Assembly: GCA_035529435.1 (NCBI GenBank)
Contig: DATKWS010000038.1
Coordinates: 1-46,056, forward strand
From: DATKWS01 sp035529435
Lineage (GTDB): Bacteria > Krumholzibacteriota > Krumholzibacteriia > Krumholzibacteriales > Krumholzibacteriaceae
DNA: 46,056 bases
Direction: 5' to 3'
Each line of letters begins with the position of its first letter. Position 1 is the first letter of the stretch. Shown here in pieces: positions 25,601-33,215 of this stretch. The notes beneath the pieces are model-generated. The model worked only from the letters and a program-made list of their open reading frames with translations. It searched no databases and had not been told where the DNA came from. The translations under genes were made by a program, and so were the position numbers.

Positions 25601-25635
25601 AGTATCACCTATCAATGTGCCGGCTGAACCCCGTA

Positions 25636-26436
25636 TCACACCTTCCGCGCGTGAACGACGAGGGTGCTTCCGAGCCGGCGAATACCCGGTATCCGCTCGA
25701 ATACCGCTTCGAGGACCCTGCACAAGGGAAACAGCAGGTCCGGAACATTCTTCCACACGAACAGGATCGTGCACCCGCCGATGATCTCGAAACCGTTTTT
25801 CTCGAGCAGCCGCTCCAGATCGATCGCCGCCACGGGTCGGTGGTACCGGTACGGGTGGTAATCCTTCCTGCTCACTTCCCCCACCGGATAGCACATCGCC
25901 GGAAAGAGCCTTTTCAGAACGGGCATCTTGACGATGAAACGCTTGCCGCGCTCGACGAGCGAATGGTAGTTCGGCGTTGAAAGGGCCACGGATCCCCCCG
26001 GGACGAGGACCCGGGCGATCTCGCTCACGGTGCGCTCCCTGTCCGCACCGTAGATATGCTCGAATGTCTCGATGCTCGTCACGGCGCCGAAGGCGCCGTC
26101 AGGGAAGGGGAGATCGCTCACGTCGGCGCACGCGAGGAGGGCCGGATAGCCGTTGGCCGCGGCGATCAGCCGCGCGGCGAAAAAATCGTCCGCGACGATA
26201 TCGATCCCGCACGGGTCGAATCCGGCGCCATGCAGAAGAAAGAGGTTGTACCCCCAGCCGCACCCGACATCGAGCACGTGCGCGCCGCTCCCCGTGCCGA
26301 GCAGCCCCGTGACGGTCTCGAACCGCCGCCTGCTGAGATGGCGCCGTGCCCGGGATCCCTGGTACCAGTTACGGAGGAGCGGCGGAATCCGCTCCGGTGG
26401 TATATCGCCTGGTACGACGAGCTCCGGTGCGTTCAC
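25636..26436 (-). CDS. SAM-dependent class I methyltransferase
   Basis: A 266-residue methyltransferase with motif I HVLDVGCGWGYNLFLLHG (about 53-70), an acidic motif II (GIDIV), and DLPFPDGAFGAVTSIETFEHI, typical of Methyltransf_11-type enzymes. ARVLVPGGSVALSTPNYHSL completes the domain. It probably methylates a sugar or lipid-linked intermediate of the surface glycan; this rests on context only. The start is GTG at 26436, overlapping the previous stop as GTGA, with GGGGAGGA upstream. A gap of 131 nt to the next gene holds the leader described separately. Confidence 0.82.
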   Translation of the reverse strand: MNAPELVVPGDIPPERIPPLLRNWYQGSRARRHLSRRRFETVTGLLGTGSGAHVLDVGCGWGYNLFLLHGAGFDPCGIDIVADDFFAARLIAAANGYPALLACADVSDLPFPDGAFGAVTSIETFEHIYGADRERTVSEIARVLVPGGSVALSTPNYHSLVERGKRFIVKMPVLKRLFPAMCYPVGEVSRKDYHPYRYHRPVAAIDLERLLEKNGFEIIGGCTILFVWKNVPDLLFPLCRVLEAVFERIPGIRRLGSTLVVHARKV

Positions 26437-28004
26437 CGTGCATCCTCCCCCGCAATGCCCTGCCGCTGGAGACGGTACAATGTGTAGACGACAGGATCGG
26501 GCTTACGGATACCGAGGTTATCGACGGTTCCCTGCATCAAGGCGCTGAACCGCACGCCCCGTATGATCCTGCCGTCGAAACGGGCCGGCGCGGTGCTCCG
26601 GTCGACGAGGAAATCGGGTTGAAAATCGAGGTAGAGCCCCTCCGCGATGATCCGTTCGACATCGATCGTCCGCCGCATACGGTTGATCTCGGGAGTAACG
26701 AGCCCGCCGAGGTCGAGCACCCGCCTCCGTGATGTGTAGCCGATGGCGCCGATATCGGGGCATGCGACGACGGCCGCCTCATCCGTGTTGCCGGCCAGCC
26801 ATTCTCCCATGGGAACGAGAACCTCGCGGATGCCGCGGGAGAACTCCCGTGTGGGAGCGACGATCACCAGACCGTAGAAAAGCACGTTCTGGACAACGAC
26901 GAGGACGACGAGCAGTGCGAGCACCAGTTCCCGCGCACCGCGGCGCGTGGCGAACCGATCCGTTATACCCGTTGCGCCGGCGACGCCGAGCATCACAACG
27001 ACGGGGGCCACGGGAACCAGGTACCGGGAAAGAACCTGGAAATCGAACAGCACGTAGACAACCGGCAGGGCGAACACCCAGAGCAGGGCAAGCAGCATGC
27101 CGGCCCGGTGGTGCGCTTCATCGTCCACCCCTCCCCCCGCTCCCGGGTGCTCCCTGCGGGCGGCCGTGAAATACGAGAGGAGATCCTGTTCCGTCACGAG
27201 ACCGATCAGCAGGCCCGCACCGAGAGCCATCCATGGTACGGCCAGTGTGGCGCCCATGATCTTAACGGGCACGAGGAGGCGTCCGAAAAGGATAGTCGAG
27301 AGAACGGGCATTCCCTGCTTGGCGCCCGCGGTCAGCGGGAGGTAGGTCCCCGTGTGGCGCTTGATCACGACCAGCCATGCGCCGAAACAGAGGGCGAAGA
27401 CGGCGATCCAGACGATCCGCGCGAGCGGCGGCCGACCGCGGGGTGCAAGGAACACGATCAGTGCGAGCGGTACGAGGAGCATCGCTTCGGGCCGCGAGAG
27501 AACGGCGAGAAAGAGAAGCAGGCCGAAGAGCGCGGAACGGGCGCACGAGCGCATCGCCTGGAATGATGCGGCGCTCACGGCGAGCACCATGAAGACGGCG
27601 AACGAGGTTTCCATGCCGACGGCGGCCCAACGGACAAACCAGGCTTCCACGGCCATGATCAGGGCCGCGGCGAAGCCCGCCGCCATCCGGCCGGTGACGC
27701 GCAAAACGACCCGGTAGAGGAGAGCGATCGTGGCGACGGCGAAGAGCCATGAAAGGACACGGCACCAGATGAGCGGATCGCCCCCCGCCAGGCACACGAT
27801 CGAGAGAACGGCCACCCAAAGGGGGCTCGTCGCGCCGTACGTCGGATCACCGCGGTTGAACGAAAGCTCCCCGGCTTCGGCGAGGTTTCGCGCGTACTGC
27901 ACATGTATGTACGAATCATCGACGAGACAGCTCCCGAGCGGCAGCGCCACGGCGGCGAACAGCAGTGCGCCGGCGAATATGCGAATCCAATCGGACCGGC
28001 TCAT
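26433..28004 (-). CDS. Polytopic GT-C-like membrane glycosyltransferase
   Basis: A 523-residue protein with about ten membrane helices and a soluble C-terminal part of roughly 130 residues. The first exoplasmic loop contains the acidic pair DDSYIHVQYARNLAEAG and the segment YGATSPLW, matching GT-C transferases that use a polyprenyl-phosphate sugar at the outer face. It probably decorates the glycan or another envelope molecule; acceptor and donor are unknown. The ATG at 28004 overlaps the preceding stop (ATGA). The C-terminal part contains the acidic loop CPDIGAIGYTSRRRVLDLGG, also seen in similar uncharacterised membrane proteins. Confidence 0.75.
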   Translation of the reverse strand: MSRSDWIRIFAGALLFAAVALPLGSCLVDDSYIHVQYARNLAEAGELSFNRGDPTYGATSPLWVAVLSIVCLAGGDPLIWCRVLSWLFAVATIALLYRVVLRVTGRMAAGFAAALIMAVEAWFVRWAAVGMETSFAVFMVLAVSAASFQAMRSCARSALFGLLLFLAVLSRPEAMLLVPLALIVFLAPRGRPPLARIVWIAVFALCFGAWLVVIKRHTGTYLPLTAGAKQGMPVLSTILFGRLLVPVKIMGATLAVPWMALGAGLLIGLVTEQDLLSYFTAARREHPGAGGGVDDEAHHRAGMLLALLWVFALPVVYVLFDFQVLSRYLVPVAPVVVMLGVAGATGITDRFATRRGARELVLALLVVLVVVQNVLFYGLVIVAPTREFSRGIREVLVPMGEWLAGNTDEAAVVACPDIGAIGYTSRRRVLDLGGLVTPEINRMRRTIDVERIIAEGLYLDFQPDFLVDRSTAPARFDGRIIRGVRFSALMQGTVDNLGIRKPDPVVYTLYRLQRQGIAGEDAR

Positions 28005-29290
28005 CTCTCATTCACCATCTCTTCCAGAATTGCATGGAGGCGTTCCGTCTCCCGCCGGCGCGAGAATTGGGGGGCCTCCCCGAGATCGTACGAACGGTCC
28101 AGCACACCGTTGCGGTGCAGGGATAGCATTTTCCATACCTTTTCGGCAATCATGCCGGGATCGGCGACATCGGCCACCTCGCCCCGGTGGAGATCCATCA
28201 CGATGCGCGCCGCCTCACCGTCGGGCGCCACTGCCAGGATCGGCCGGCGTGCCCCGATATACTCGTACAGCTTGCCGGGCACCAATCCGCGGTAGCGTTC
28301 ATTGTCATGTTTGATCAGCAGGAGCACGTGGCTGCCCAGCTCGCGCCGCACGCACTCCGGGTGGGGGAGGTTATCCTCGAACGATACGATGCCCCCGAGC
28401 CCGAACCGGTTCGCCCACATCTCGTTGGCCGACTCGCGGGCGCCGATGAATACGACACGTACCTCATCCGCGATCTCCGGCGAGCGGCGGACGAGACGGG
28501 CGAGCCCGTCGAGAAACGGCCGGGTGGATCTCCCGAGCGTCAGCATGCCGCAATGCACGATCGTAAATCTGCCGGTGGGCCGTACCGCCGTATCGTGACT
28601 TATGAAATCCTCATCGTCGTAGCCGTTCGGGACCCGCTCGATACGGGCGCCGGGATACGCGGCGCCGAGCCGTTCCTCGTGCCACTGTGTCGTCACGAGG
28701 ATCCTGTCGGCGGCCGCGACGGTACGCTCCATCCGCCGGTGGAGGGCCCGGTGCAGCGGCGTCGGGGGATCCCGCAGGTAGAGGGAAATCCATGGGTCCC
28801 TGAAATCCGCGACCCACGGTATCGAGAAACGCCGTGCGATCCGCCGCGCCGCGAGGTGCGTGCTGTCGGGCGGACTGGTCGAGTAGAGCACATCGAAGCG
28901 CTCTCCCCCGCAGAGTTTCGCCGCCTCGCGGACCGCGAACGGAACCCACCCGACGTACGTATCGGGCACCAGGATATATTCACCCAGCCTCCTGAGTGAT
29001 CCGAACCCACCTGAGGATCGGCGCGAACCCGAACCAGATCTTTTTCTCCCGACGGCGCGGAGGATGCGCACTCCGGACAGGGACGCCGTCCGTATGATGC
29101 GCACCGTGTCGGGGATCTGCGCTTCGAGGTCGGGATCGGATATCCAGAACTCCCCCGGACGCGGTGTCAACACCGTCACCTTCCACGAGAGGCGAGCGAG
29201 ATACTTCACGAACGCGAGCGGGCGGTAGACACCCCCCCCTCCGGCGGGAGGGAAGAAATTGATCATCATGAGAATGCTTCTCTGCTTCAT
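28001..29290 (-). CDS. Glycosyltransferase family 4
   Basis: A 429-residue GT-B fold enzyme. The N-terminal glycine-rich loop is FFPPAGGGGVYRPLAFVKYL, of the WbuB/Fuc4NAc-type GT4 group. WVADFRDPWISLYL is typical of that group. The C-terminal donor site has GLVPGKLYEYIGARRPILAV with the conserved Glu. It likely adds a sugar from a nucleotide donor to the lipid-linked glycan in the cytoplasm. The ATG at 29290 has GGAG 8 nt upstream and starts two bases after the flippase stop. The frame is open further upstream but enters the flippase gene. Confidence 0.88.
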   Translation of the reverse strand: MKQRSILMMINFFPPAGGGGVYRPLAFVKYLARLSWKVTVLTPRPGEFWISDPDLEAQIPDTVRIIRTASLSGVRILRAVGRKRSGSGSRRSSGGFGSLRRLGEYILVPDTYVGWVPFAVREAAKLCGGERFDVLYSTSPPDSTHLAARRIARRFSIPWVADFRDPWISLYLRDPPTPLHRALHRRMERTVAAADRILVTTQWHEERLGAAYPGARIERVPNGYDDEDFISHDTAVRPTGRFTIVHCGMLTLGRSTRPFLDGLARLVRRSPEIADEVRVVFIGARESANEMWANRFGLGGIVSFEDNLPHPECVRRELGSHVLLLIKHDNERYRGLVPGKLYEYIGARRPILAVAPDGEAARIVMDLHRGEVADVADPGMIAEKVWKMLSLHRNGVLDRSYDLGEAPQFSRRRETERLHAILEEMVNER

Positions 29291-29292
29291 GC

Positions 29293-30837
29293 TCACGTCT
29301 CCACGGAGAGCAGCCACGCCGCGAGCCGCCGCCCCGGACTCCCCGGAACGATTTCGGTGATTTGCCGTTTCTCCGTCTCGTCGAATACCCCAAGGGCCCG
29401 GACGATCAATTTGCATGCGAGGGGAAAGACGGCGACGCACGCGATGGAGGCCGCGACGCCGAACCTCGCCGTGACGACCATCCCGAGGGGCACCGCCGGG
29501 ACGACGAGCAGCACCCTCGCGAGGCGGGTGCCGAATCCGCCGTAGAATCCCTCGCGCCTCGCAAGCGCGACGGCGACGAACATCTGAATCGCCGTCGCGG
29601 CGATCTGGGCGACTCCCATGCCGAGAACACCCCACCATGAGACAAAGAGGGAGAACGTGCCGAAATAGCCGGCCATCCACACAAAATCGCAGAGGACGGC
29701 CCAGTGCATGAAATGAAGCGATCTCATCATGATGAGGAGCGGTGCCACGATCGCCGCGACCGGAACGGTCGGCAGCAACACGAGCAGGATGCGGTACGCG
29801 CCGCTATACGCCGATCCCGAGAGAACGGTAATAACATCTTTACCGATAACGGCCACGAGTCCCGTCGAGAGGATCGAGGCAACGAAGATCCCCTTGGTGA
29901 AGAGGCCGAGCTTTCCGGCCAGCTCTTCCCCCCGCCCCTGTTCGTACACCCTCGTGATCTCCGGCTGGGCGGCAACGACGGGCATCCCGAGAAAGCGCTT
30001 CAGCAGACCGTTTATGCGGGATGCCACATGAAAGATCGATACCGCCGAGACGGGGAGCACCGAGGACATGACGAACCGGTCGACATCGGTGAAGGCCAGT
30101 GCGACAAAACTCAACACGATCGCGCCGCCCCAGTACGGAAAAAAGGATGGCAGCACGACCTGTTCGTGACCATCCGATTCCCCTTCACCGATGAGCCGGC
30201 GTACGAAGACGATGAAGATCGGCAGTCCGATACAGAACACAATTCCATTGAGAAGAAAGATGATCTGAAACAGGCGGAGCACGGAGAGCTCGGCCCTGTT
30301 GACAAAGATGTAGATGGTGAGGGCGCACAGGTAGAGCGGCTCGAGAAACATCTGCATCCGCATCTCCCTGAGACCGTTGAATCCCCCGTACAGAAGCAGC
30401 TTCAACGCGAGTGTCACGGATGCGAGCAGCATCCAGAGGGTGACAGTCCCGTGAACGAGTGAGTTCAGGCCTTCCGGTATCCAGCCCCGCCACGAGTCCA
30501 TGCCGATGTACAGGATGAAGCCGAGGGCGAGCACGGCGAATGTCGAAATGACGAACAGCAGGAGCGCCCGCCACTGCTTTCCCCTGCTCTGGTAGGACGG
30601 CAAGTAGCGAATGAGAACCTGGGGCAACCCGGCGAGTAGTACGGTCGAAAGGAGGAGCGAGAATCCCCGGAGCGCGACGAAGAGGCCAAAGTAATCCCCC
30701 GGGAGGGAACGGCTCAACAGGCCGAGTTGGATAACGGTGAAGATGAGTCCGGCCGCCCCGCTCACCACGAGGGATGCGGTATTCTCGGCGATCTTCGATC
30801 CCCTGCGAGCTAGCGCCTTCGCAGCCATCCCCACCAT
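29293..30837 (-). CDS. Wzx-type lipid-linked oligosaccharide flippase
   Basis: A 514-residue MOP-superfamily protein with about 12-14 hydrophobic helices, e.g. SGAAGLIFTVIQLGLLSRSL at the start and FFPYWGGAIVLSFVALAFTDVDRFVM in the middle. The family moves undecaprenyl-diphosphate-linked glycan units from the inner to the outer leaflet. It is the only flippase in the cluster. The start is uncertain: ATG at 30837 or 30828, both within the end of the FemAB-like gene and without a strong ribosome site, so translation is probably coupled. It lies directly upstream of the GT4 gene. Confidence 0.88.
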   Translation of the reverse strand: MVGMAAKALARRGSKIAENTASLVVSGAAGLIFTVIQLGLLSRSLPGDYFGLFVALRGFSLLLSTVLLAGLPQVLIRYLPSYQSRGKQWRALLLFVISTFAVLALGFILYIGMDSWRGWIPEGLNSLVHGTVTLWMLLASVTLALKLLLYGGFNGLREMRMQMFLEPLYLCALTIYIFVNRAELSVLRLFQIIFLLNGIVFCIGLPIFIVFVRRLIGEGESDGHEQVVLPSFFPYWGGAIVLSFVALAFTDVDRFVMSSVLPVSAVSIFHVASRINGLLKRFLGMPVVAAQPEITRVYEQGRGEELAGKLGLFTKGIFVASILSTGLVAVIGKDVITVLSGSAYSGAYRILLVLLPTVPVAAIVAPLLIMMRSLHFMHWAVLCDFVWMAGYFGTFSLFVSWWGVLGMGVAQIAATAIQMFVAVALARREGFYGGFGTRLARVLLVVPAVPLGMVVTARFGVAASIACVAVFPLACKLIVRALGVFDETEKRQITEIVPGSPGRRLAAWLLSVET

Positions 30838-31769
30838 CTCTTTTTCATCTCGAGAACCGGATAGACGAACTCGGTGCCACCGAACGATTTCTTGAAGAAT
30901 ATGAGACCCTCGTCTCCGCCGCTGCTTCCGAGATTGAAGAGTTTCAGCCCGCGCCGGTAGGCCTCCTCCACGGCGCAGGCGACGAGGAGCGACCCGACGT
31001 GGTACGGATACGCCTTGGACGATATCCCCGCCTGCCAGGCCTGCGCCATCTCACCGAAATAGAAATCGATATTGCCGCCGAGGAGCGTATCCTCGAGGAA
31101 ACCGCCCCAGAAAACGACACCCCTGTCGCGTTGTTTGAACAATTCGAGAAAGAACCGAAGCGGGTATGGATGAACGCCTCCCCAGGCCCGGGAACCGGCG
31201 ACGTAGAGGGCGTGAAACGCCCTCACCTCCCCCTCCGTCTCGAGCGAGCGCACCGTGATGCCCGCCCGCAGCCCCCTGTTGCACAGCTGCCGTCGCTTGC
31301 TGCTCAGCGCTCCCTGCCAGAAATCCTTGTAGCCACCCCCGAGCTCGATCAGACAACACTCCTCCATGCGCACGCACGCGGACGGCGGCACATCGGAAAG
31401 CCAGGCGCCGTCGAAAAAGCTGGCGGCTGCCTCGAGGCAGGAAGGAGACGACGCAAGACCGATGAACATCTCGAGGAGAGCGGTCCTGACCGCGGGATCG
31501 TGCGCGAGGGGGTGACCGTACGTACCGAAGGGAAGCGCCCAGAGAAGCCGGAACGGCCCCCTCTTCACCTCCGCCATGGGCATGATGCCGACGAGCTCGC
31601 CGCCTTCGCGCGCCGTTATCCAGGCGGTCCGGAAACACCTGAACGAGGCCTCCAGCACCGCGAGCCACGCGGGCGAATGAAAAAAGGTCGCCGTTGAAAA
31701 AGCGGCGACGAAGTCCAAAACCGTTCTATCGTCAAGTGTGTGTTCAACCCCGATCTTCACGCACGTCAC
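30810..31769 (-). CDS. FemAB/GNAT-fold acyltransferase-like protein
   Basis: A 319-residue protein with the two-half GNAT layout of the FemAB-like family. An N-terminal half contains FFHSPAWLAVLEASFRCFRT and LPFGTYGHPLAHDPAV. The C-terminal half opens with SSKRRQLCNRGLRAGITVRSL and holds YPYHVGSLLVACAVEEAYRR and FNLGSSGGDEGLIFFKKSFG. Relatives transfer amino acids or acyl groups and are common in exopolysaccharide loci, including exosortase-associated ones. No exosortase gene is seen here. The start is GTG at 31769 (a second GTG at 31764 is out of this frame); the ribosome site is weak. It begins 6 nt after the dehydratase stop. Confidence 0.75.
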   Translation of the reverse strand: MTCVKIGVEHTLDDRTVLDFVAAFSTATFFHSPAWLAVLEASFRCFRTAWITAREGGELVGIMPMAEVKRGPFRLLWALPFGTYGHPLAHDPAVRTALLEMFIGLASSPSCLEAAASFFDGAWLSDVPPSACVRMEECCLIELGGGYKDFWQGALSSKRRQLCNRGLRAGITVRSLETEGEVRAFHALYVAGSRAWGGVHPYPLRFFLELFKQRDRGVVFWGGFLEDTLLGGNIDFYFGEMAQAWQAGISSKAYPYHVGSLLVACAVEEAYRRGLKLFNLGSSGGDEGLIFFKKSFGGTEFVYPVLEMKKRWWGWLRRR

Positions 31770-31775
31770 GCTCTC

Positions 31776-33215
31776 TTACACCGGTGCCCTGTCTGACAGA
31801 CAACAGCCCGGAATCAGGTTCGACATGGCCTCGAGCACCTTCTTCGTCTCCCCCTTTCTCGCCAGCTCGATCATCTCGTCGACACCGCGCTCGATGTCGC
31901 CGGGAACGGGATCCGACGGCCTGGCAAGCATCATCCTCTCCCCGTCCAGCTGTACGAGTTCCTCATCGGCATTGATCAATTCCTCGTGCAGCTTCTCCCC
32001 CTCACGGAGCCCCGTGATGACGATCGGGATCTCGTTCTCCGGTTCATGCCCGGAGAGTACGATGATATCGTGGGCGATCTCGAGTATATTCAAGGCCTCA
32101 CCCATATCAAGTATGAAGGTCTCGCCCCCCGTCCCGATCACCGACGCCCTGACGACGAGCAGGGAGGCTTCCCTGACCGTCATGAAGTACCGCGTCGCCC
32201 TCGGGTCGCTGACGGTGACCGGACCGCCCCGCTCGATCTGCTTCAGAAACAGGGGAACGACACTGCCCGTGCTGCCGATCACATTTCCGAAACGCACCGT
32301 CATGAAACGGCACGTGCTGCCCTCGTGCTTGCTGCGGAGGTACAGTTCGATGATCCGTTTCGTCGCCCCCATCACCCCGGTCGGATTTGCCGCCTTATCG
32401 GTCGATATGAATACGAAGCGCCCCGTACCGCAGTGTTCCGCCGCCCTGATGAGATGGCTGCTCACGGCGACGTTGTTGATAACGGCCTCATCGGGATCGC
32501 GTTCCATGTAATGCACGTGCTTGTGCGCCGCCGTGTGGTAGATAACGTCCGGCTCCGCTCGCTGGATCGTCTGCAACGCCCGCCGCCATTCCCTCAGGTC
32601 GTGGATCATGACGCGCACCGCAAGACGGGGATGAAAGGCGGCGAGCTCATCCTCAATCTCGAATATCCTGTTTTCGCCCCTGCCGAGCAGAATCAGCTCG
32701 GCGGGCTCGACCTTGGCAAGCTGCCTGCACAGCTCGCTGCCGATGGTGCCGCCCGCTCCCGTCACGAGTATGCGTTTGCCGGCAAGCACCTCTTTCGCCG
32801 ATTCGATATCGAGATCGACCGTTTCCCTCCCGAGCAGGTCCTCCACACGAACCTCCCGGATCTGCCCGATGTTGACGGCGCCCTTGATGATCTCCATGAC
32901 GCCGGGTACGATCTTGAACGGGATTCCTGCGCGACGGCAGTGTTTCACCATGTCGCGCACGAAACGCCCCGGGGCAGTCGGTATCGCAATGATGATCTCG
33001 TCGATACTGCAGGAAGCGAGAATCGCCTCGAGCTCGGATGTGCGTCCGAGGATGGGGATTCCGTCGACCATGCGGTCCGAGAAAACCGGGTCGTCATCGA
33101 GAAATCCCGCAACGGCCGCATGAAGCTCCCGGTGCCCCCGTATCTCGGCGGCAACCATCCGTCCCGCCTCGCCAGCGCCGACGATCAGCACCGCCCTCTC
33201 ATGATCCCTGTTCAC
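31776..33215 (-). CDS. UDP-sugar 4,6-dehydratase, CapD/WbpM-like, without membrane domain
   Basis: A 479-residue SDR enzyme. An N-terminal CoA_binding_3-type Rossmann domain (LIVGAGEAGRMVAAEIRG) precedes the dehydratase domain with NAD loop GAGGTIG (153-159). The catalytic region is STDKAANPTGVMGATK (271-286), with Met in place of the usual SDR Tyr. That is the Ser-Met-Lys arrangement of WbpM/PglF-type dehydratases, which convert UDP-GlcNAc to the 4-keto-6-deoxy sugar. Those proteins normally begin with four membrane helices, which are missing here. The start is GTG at 33215, overlapping the propeller gene's stop (GTGA). It implies a 6-deoxy amino sugar in the product (inference). Confidence 0.88.
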   Translation of the reverse strand: MNRDHERAVLIVGAGEAGRMVAAEIRGHRELHAAVAGFLDDDPVFSDRMVDGIPILGRTSELEAILASCSIDEIIIAIPTAPGRFVRDMVKHCRRAGIPFKIVPGVMEIIKGAVNIGQIREVRVEDLLGRETVDLDIESAKEVLAGKRILVTGAGGTIGSELCRQLAKVEPAELILLGRGENRIFEIEDELAAFHPRLAVRVMIHDLREWRRALQTIQRAEPDVIYHTAAHKHVHYMERDPDEAVINNVAVSSHLIRAAEHCGTGRFVFISTDKAANPTGVMGATKRIIELYLRSKHEGSTCRFMTVRFGNVIGSTGSVVPLFLKQIERGGPVTVSDPRATRYFMTVREASLLVVRASVIGTGGETFILDMGEALNILEIAHDIIVLSGHEPENEIPIVITGLREGEKLHEELINADEELVQLDGERMMLARPSDPVPGDIERGVDEMIELARKGETKKVLEAMSNLIPGCCLSDRAPV

